Both the position numbers and the translations under genes were made by a program. Positions 6,976 to 7,352 of a stretch of DNA of 7,352 nucleotides are shown one piece after another. Source of the stretch: an uncultured Nitrospinaceae bacterium (GTDB taxonomy: Bacteria; Nitrospinota; Nitrospinia; Nitrospinales; VA-1); assembly GCA_913043155.1 (NCBI GenBank), contig CAJWLY010000079.1, positions 1-7,352 of the forward strand, written 5' to 3'. The first letter of the stretch is position 1. Every line of letters starts with the position of its first letter. Below the pieces are notes generated by a model. That model was not told where the DNA came from. It saw nothing but the letters and a program-made list of their open reading frames with translations, and made no database searches.

Positions 6976-7074
6976 AAAACAATTAAGTCATTTAAAAATA
7001 AGTATCTAGCATTCTGCGTATTTTTCTTCTCAGGGGTCAGATTTTTCCTACAATTTAAAACTCCCTTCGCGACC

Positions 7075-7187
7075 TTTTCCACAAGTTATAAACAGATTTT
7101 GTGGGCAAGATTTGAACTGGATTCATAGACAGCTTGCGAGACCCTGAAATAAGGGTTTTTCCTGTATGTGGAGATTGTATCCCACAT
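7075..7187. promoter_or_regulatory. Cluster of DnaA-box-like 9-mers
   Basis: Compared with the consensus TTATCCACA, the sequence has TTTTCCACA at 7075-7083 (one mismatch), TTATAAACA at 7086-7094 (two mismatches), and on the opposite strand TTGCCCACA at 7108-7100 and ATCTCCACA at 7175-7167 (two mismatches each). The first two boxes are spaced 2 bases apart, as in classic paired boxes. An inverted pair ATGTGG (7166-7171)/CCACAT (7182-7187) follows. AT-rich DNA lies on the left. This could be a DnaA titration or regulatory site, part of an origin, or the control region of a gene beyond the window edge. No dnaA or dnaN gene is in view, so an origin is not claimed. Confidence 0.35.
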
Positions 7188-7283
7188 CTCACGGGTATTT
7201 AGCCGAGGGTAGGCAGGGAGAGCTATGTTTTGCGCCGTATATGGATCTGCTGATTTTCAAAATTGGATCTCTCTCACTTCCCG

Positions 7284-7327
7284 AAAGCTAAAACAACGTG
7301 TCAAAATTTTGGTATCAAATTAGCTTT
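7284..7327. repeat. Inverted repeat AAAGCTAA/TTAGCTTT near the window end
   Basis: AAAGCTAA (7284-7291) and TTAGCTTT (7320-7327) are perfect 8-base inverted arms separated by 28 bases. A third related copy, TTTTAGCT, occurs at 7341-7348 and pairs with AGCTAAAA at 7286-7293. Between the arms lies the 10-base palindrome CAAAATTTTG (7302-7311). The sequence is AT-rich, so chance is a real possibility. A protein-binding site or a weak terminator are alternatives. Confidence 0.3.
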
Positions 7328-7352
7328 TAAACAAGGTCATTTTTAGCTGTTT

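Larger units (their letters stand above)
6782..7352. other. 571-base region without a convincing gene, upstream of rodA
   Basis: No ORF of useful length lies here on either strand. From left to right it holds the rodA leader (6782-6940) with pairing segments AAGCC (6903-6907)/GGCTT (6931-6935) and TTCCC (6885-6889)/GGGAA (6899-6903); the predicted rodA promoter (6947-6975); AT-rich DNA (about 6937-7060); a GGGGTCAGATTTTTCC segment (7033-7048); the DnaA-box-like cluster (7075-7187); a 32-codon ORF (7225-7323) preceded by GGGAG; and inverted AAAGCTAA/TTAGCTTT arms (7284-7291, 7320-7327) that overlap it. A 27-codon ORF on the minus strand (6914-6831) lies inside the leader without a ribosome binding site. 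Confidence 0.6.

Overview
The window reads as ordinary chromosomal DNA from a Gram-negative bacterium of roughly balanced base composition. Support for a diderm comes from a small lipoprotein with a clear lipobox, a BamE/SmpA-like domain and a Gly at +2, together with a RodA/RNase G pair. The gene content does not fix the phylum. A deltaproteobacterial or Nitrospinota-like lineage is a plausible guess, partly because a small membrane ORF begins like a nitrate/nitrite porter, but this is inference only. No CRISPR array, complete insertion sequence, phage gene, rRNA or tRNA was found.

Layout. On the + strand, 3-206 is the 3' end of rnhB (RNase HII), followed after 16 bases by a complete recJ (223-1995). 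A 225-base gap then separates recJ from the convergent minus-strand genes. In their direction of transcription, right to left, these are rodA (6781-5681), rng/RNase G (5576-4023), a BamE-like lipoprotein (3842-3531), a 60-residue membrane ORF (3505-3323) and ychF (3318-2221). The last three are very tightly packed. The right end (6782-7352, 571 bases) has no convincing gene. It carries a good sigma70-type promoter reading towards rodA, a structured leader of about 160 bases, and further out a cluster of DnaA-box-like 9-mers beside AT-rich DNA.

Function. The left block is nucleic-acid maintenance: RNase HII removes ribonucleotides from DNA, and RecJ is a 5'-3' single-strand exonuclease used in recombination and repair. 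The right block joins cell-wall elongation (RodA glycosyltransferase), RNA processing (RNase G) and the translation-associated ATPase YchF. rodA followed by rng is a familiar neighbourhood, but the usual upstream partner mrdA (PBP2) is absent here and rodA appears to have its own promoter.

I do not see a clear undescribed system. The points most worth a second look are the DnaA-box-like cluster at 7075-7187, the small ORF at 3323-3505 that looks like a collapsed NNP-type porter and may be translationally coupled to ychF, the leaders of rodA and rng, and the GC-armed inverted repeat before the lipoprotein gene.
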